From NCBI GenBank assembly GCA_015832175.1, contig WJXW01000011.1, positions 186,001 to 250,000 of the forward strand: 64,000 bases of DNA. Reading direction: 5' to 3'. Shown in pieces: positions 61,014 to 64,000 of the stretch (the stretch's first letter is position 1; each line of letters begins with the position of its first letter). The DNA comes from Paraphaeosphaeria minitans (taxonomy: Eukaryota > Ascomycota > Dothideomycetes > Pleosporales > Didymosphaeriaceae). The notes under the pieces are model-generated. The model was given only the letters and a program-made list of their open reading frames with translations, was not told the origin of the DNA and made no database searches. A program made the position numbers and the translations under genes.

Positions 61014-62930
61014 CGACAAGCGCCTTTGCGTTATCTTCCTGCCAGAACGCCATCTTCGGGTTCGGGTACTCCAAGTGGCCTCGTCTTCGCCCTGGGACCA
61101 CCACTTTGGGCGGCGGCCTGTGTATCTGCATCGACGCGCTACGCCGCCACTTGAGTGGGTTCCAGCCGTCCGATCGCACGTGGTACGCTGCGATTATGGC
61201 AAGGAACACGGCCACCTAGATTGCCCATGTTAGCGCCTGCAAGTGCATCTTGGTGGCCTGATACATACCCCAATGTACGACGCAACAAAGTCGGGTGTTG
61301 AAAAGGGCGGCACAAAGGCTCTCCAGTTGTTGAAGATGATGAGGAGGGCGCAGAAGAAGAACCCGTACCAGGCGCGGAAGAGCTGCCCGTGAGTCCGGTA
61401 CGGATACTGCTTGTCGTCTCGGTTGAACGCGCTGCGGTTCTCCAGAGTGTGGTCGTTTGCAGCCATCTTGATCTTGTGGTAAAACTGCGTGTAGGAGAGA
61501 CATATCATGGTGTAGCAGATGAGCTCCGCAATGACTGCATTGTTGGTCATCCGGCCCAGGATGACCGAAGGGAACGGCTTGATCGCTAAAAAGGCCATCA
61601 AACCGAAGCACCAGGAAACACATACGGTGCCCAGTGGGACGCCAGCATCACTCACTCGTTCCAGCCGCCTTCTGTAATTTTGGAACCATAATGGCCAAGC
61701 TTCCGGGATGCTTGCAAGCGCGTGGAGCAGTCGACTGGAGGTATAGAGCGCGTTGATGCCAGAAGTCGTCGCTGCAAAGATGAAGAAGCCATTGAACACG
61801 GATGGAAATCCTCGAAGACCGTTCCTTACAGCTGCAAGAACAAAGACACTGTTTTGTCCCGCGCGGACGGCGTTGATCTGGATGTTGATGAGATTGGGAT
61901 CATCATATGGAACGTTGAGTCCGCCGACGAAAGTGCCCAATATGTAGAGAATGGATATGCGCATGGAAAGCTTTTTCGTCGCAATCTTGATCGTCTCATA
62001 TTTCTCAAGATCTTTGTTCTCAGGTGCTGTAACAGCGATGGCCTCAAATCCGACGAAGGAGAACACACAAGTGGTGATAGCTGTCCAGAGACTCAGGAAG
62101 TGGCCCATATTCCCTTTGACCGTGGCATCTGGACTCATCGGATCTGACGAAGTCGGGTGTACAACCATGCCAGCGGACGAAAATCCCCACGGCGCGTTCC
62201 AGGTCCAGAAATGATTCGAGTGACGGACTTTCTGCATGCCGGATAGAACAATGTTGAAAACGATCAGGAATGAGATAAATGTCAACTTGATGACGCCGAA
62301 AATATATTCCAGTTGGCCGTATTGTCGTACCGGAAGAAGGTTGATGAGCAGTACGATGATCAAGAACAAGAACACCCACACTGCAGGGCTGTAGTGTTCT
62401 GTACTCCATCCCAACTGCTCGTCCGGATAGCCCACAGATTTCAGATACGCAGGATCGAATCGGAATCTCCACAACTGCGCCACAGCCTGAATCTCGGCAG
62501 CCAAAATAACAATCCACGCACTCCAGGTCATCCAGCCAGTAGCGTATCCGACAGCTTCGTCGATGAATCGTCCAGGGAATTCGAACAGTGGTCCAGGAAC
62601 TGGAAATAAAGCGGTCATTTCTCCCAAGCACGCGATCACACTCCACATCATCGAACATCCCAGCACGACCGCCACCAAAGCCATTCCCGGCCCCGCCAGA
62701 TAGAGGACCTTTCCAGTGTTGAGGAACAATCCGAAGCCTATGCAGGCGCTGAAGGATATCATGTTGACATGGCGCTCCTTCAGGTGCTTGCTACGCGGGA
62801 AAGTTAGCCCAGCGTTGCGAATACCAGGAAAGCTGTATACCTCAGCACCGTTCGCCTCGACGACATTGTGGACGAGGTCGAACTCAGACGTGACCACATT
62901 CGAACTGCTTTGCGCAAGATCGATGAGCAA
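60988..62930 (-). CDS. Amino-acid/choline-type permease (APC superfamily)
   Basis: Exons 62930(?)-61269 and 61215-60988, intron 53 bp; about 629 aa as read. The 5' end is unsolved: the frame has no ATG before the first membrane domain, so a short upstream exon probably exists, with an acceptor near 62958. Twelve membrane segments are visible, starting at ISFSACIGFGLFLNTGKVL with the family's GFG/GTG motif. The end carries a hydrophilic tail ending FIWGWLK. The HVNMISFSACIG start and YGQLEYIFGVIKL place it in the fungal amino-acid permease family (AAT/YAT). Substrate cannot be decided. The last codons lie in a tandem repeat. Confidence 0.8.
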
Positions 62931-64000
62931 CGAAGCGCATCGGACACTGCACCAAAGTTAGGGAGGCAGAGCACTGGTGCTGGAGCTAGTGAGCGAGGCT
63001 ATCGCATAATAGGGACTGAGGATCTCCCTCGGCGAACACACGCCGCACTCTGTCAATCCATCGAATGCCTGTCCGAGGTGCGTTGGGGGCCAATGCAGAA
63101 CGGTGGCCAGGCTCAGCTCGAAAAGTAGCTGCAGTGCTGCACATGCTCATCACCGACGCGTTGTACAGGAGACTGCTCTCGCACAACGGCGTTTCGTTGG
63201 TCAGCATTCTAGCCTGGGGGGAGATGAGGTCTAGCCGCTCGCGCAACCTGGTGCGTGCCAGAGTGGTGGGATGGCGGCCATATGTAGGGAATATAGACGA
63301 AGTACGAGGTCTCCCCTGTCCAGACCTGCAGCAAGATTGAAGTGGTTGGAGACTCGATGCCGCTGTCACGGAAGGGCGTTCATCCTTCGAATCCGTGCGT
63401 CTGCATTAAGCCCAATGTGGCTAGCGCGGACGCCACAGTGTGTGTTGGCGCAAAAGTGCAACGTCCCGTTGTGCGGACATTGGCGCCTGTTTTTTTCTTT
63501 TTAACGAGCGGCTTGCAGATACCCCTTATTTACCCTCCGATCTATGTGTGGATTTATACCTTCGGAATATGGCGATCATATTGATGCTTCTATCGTCTCA
63601 ACCCATACCTATGGCTCCACCAACACAAACCTATGAGTTCTGTGGCATCGCCCCATCTTGACGCGAGCGGTACAACGAAAAAGGTGGCCGAGGGTGCCGA
63701 GCGACCCAAGAGAGACAGAGGCAATGCGCCCAGGAATCAAGGAAGCAAATATTGCACAACGCACTAGATAGATATGGATTTGGTAGGATTGTGTCCCAAG
63801 TCGCGGGCGCAAACTTAAAAAGTCGAACGCGAGACCGAGCAGATCTCGCCTACACATCATGATTCACGCCACTAGTACCAGATCTACGCGCTACACCTGC
63901 TCGGAGGTACATGGCAGCCATGTGCAAGAGGTTCCCAAGGCCCGGTAGCACCCCGAGAGAAGTAAAGGTACATTGTCTGTTTTAAGATCTCGAATCCCGA
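62931..64000. other. Right-edge region of 1.07 kb, no gene seen
   Basis: Contains the permease promoter and, possibly, its first exon. The remaining frames (up to 127 codons) show no feature. The sequence is cut at the window edge. Confidence 0.45.

Overview
This window comes from a filamentous ascomycete (Pezizomycotina, most likely Dothideomycetes; the class is an inference). Three things point there. Genes carry one to four short introns (mostly 47-77 bp) with GTA(A/T)GT-like donors and CTAAC/CTGAC branch sites. The first 5.3 kb is an AT-rich retrotransposon block with G-to-A and C-to-T decay typical of repeat-induced point mutation (RIP). Most proteins match well-known ascomycete families.

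Layout. 1-5452 is a transposon island: two head-to-head copies of one LTR element with 312-314 bp LTRs. The right copy is complete and sits inside a long (ATT)n microsatellite. 5453-14.9 kb is gene-poor flank with two secreted-enzyme genes on the minus strand: a family AA7 FAD oxidase and a CPAF/UstP-like S41 peptidase. 15.0-25 kb is a core block: PEX39-like peroxin (-) and SCD6/LSM14 (+) diverging from one promoter, a VTC2/3 polyphosphate-complex subunit (+), and an Abp2-domain protein (-). 26-34 kb holds an F-box fragment, the ERG3 sterol C5-desaturase, an uncharacterised disordered protein, a long minisatellite-rich gap, a truncated rhodopsin-like gene and a UstYa/DUF3328 oxidase. 35-41.7 kb is a second core block: IWS1 (-) and PCF11 (+) diverging, then adenylate kinase. 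42.4-46.6 kb is an F-box zone with one clear pseudogene, one probable relic and one intact gene. 47.7-62.9 kb holds a BTB protein, an FCP1-like HAD protein diverging from RRP36, a frameshifted 2OG-Fe(II) oxygenase, a large uncharacterised protein with a probable beta-propeller, and an amino-acid permease.

How the genes fit together. No biosynthetic gene cluster or defence system can be demonstrated. The functional neighbourhoods are the divergent pairs (PEX39/SCD6, IWS1/PCF11, HAD/RRP36). Exon boundaries were read by eye from splice signals and reading frame; each multi-exon model below stays in frame across all its junctions unless stated otherwise. The most unusual items are the RIP-degraded gag-only element inserted in a microsatellite, the PEX39-like gene with its KPWE motif, the His-Gly repeat in the VTC subunit, the decaying F-box genes, the orphan UstYa gene, and a tandem repeat made from the last codons of the permease gene.
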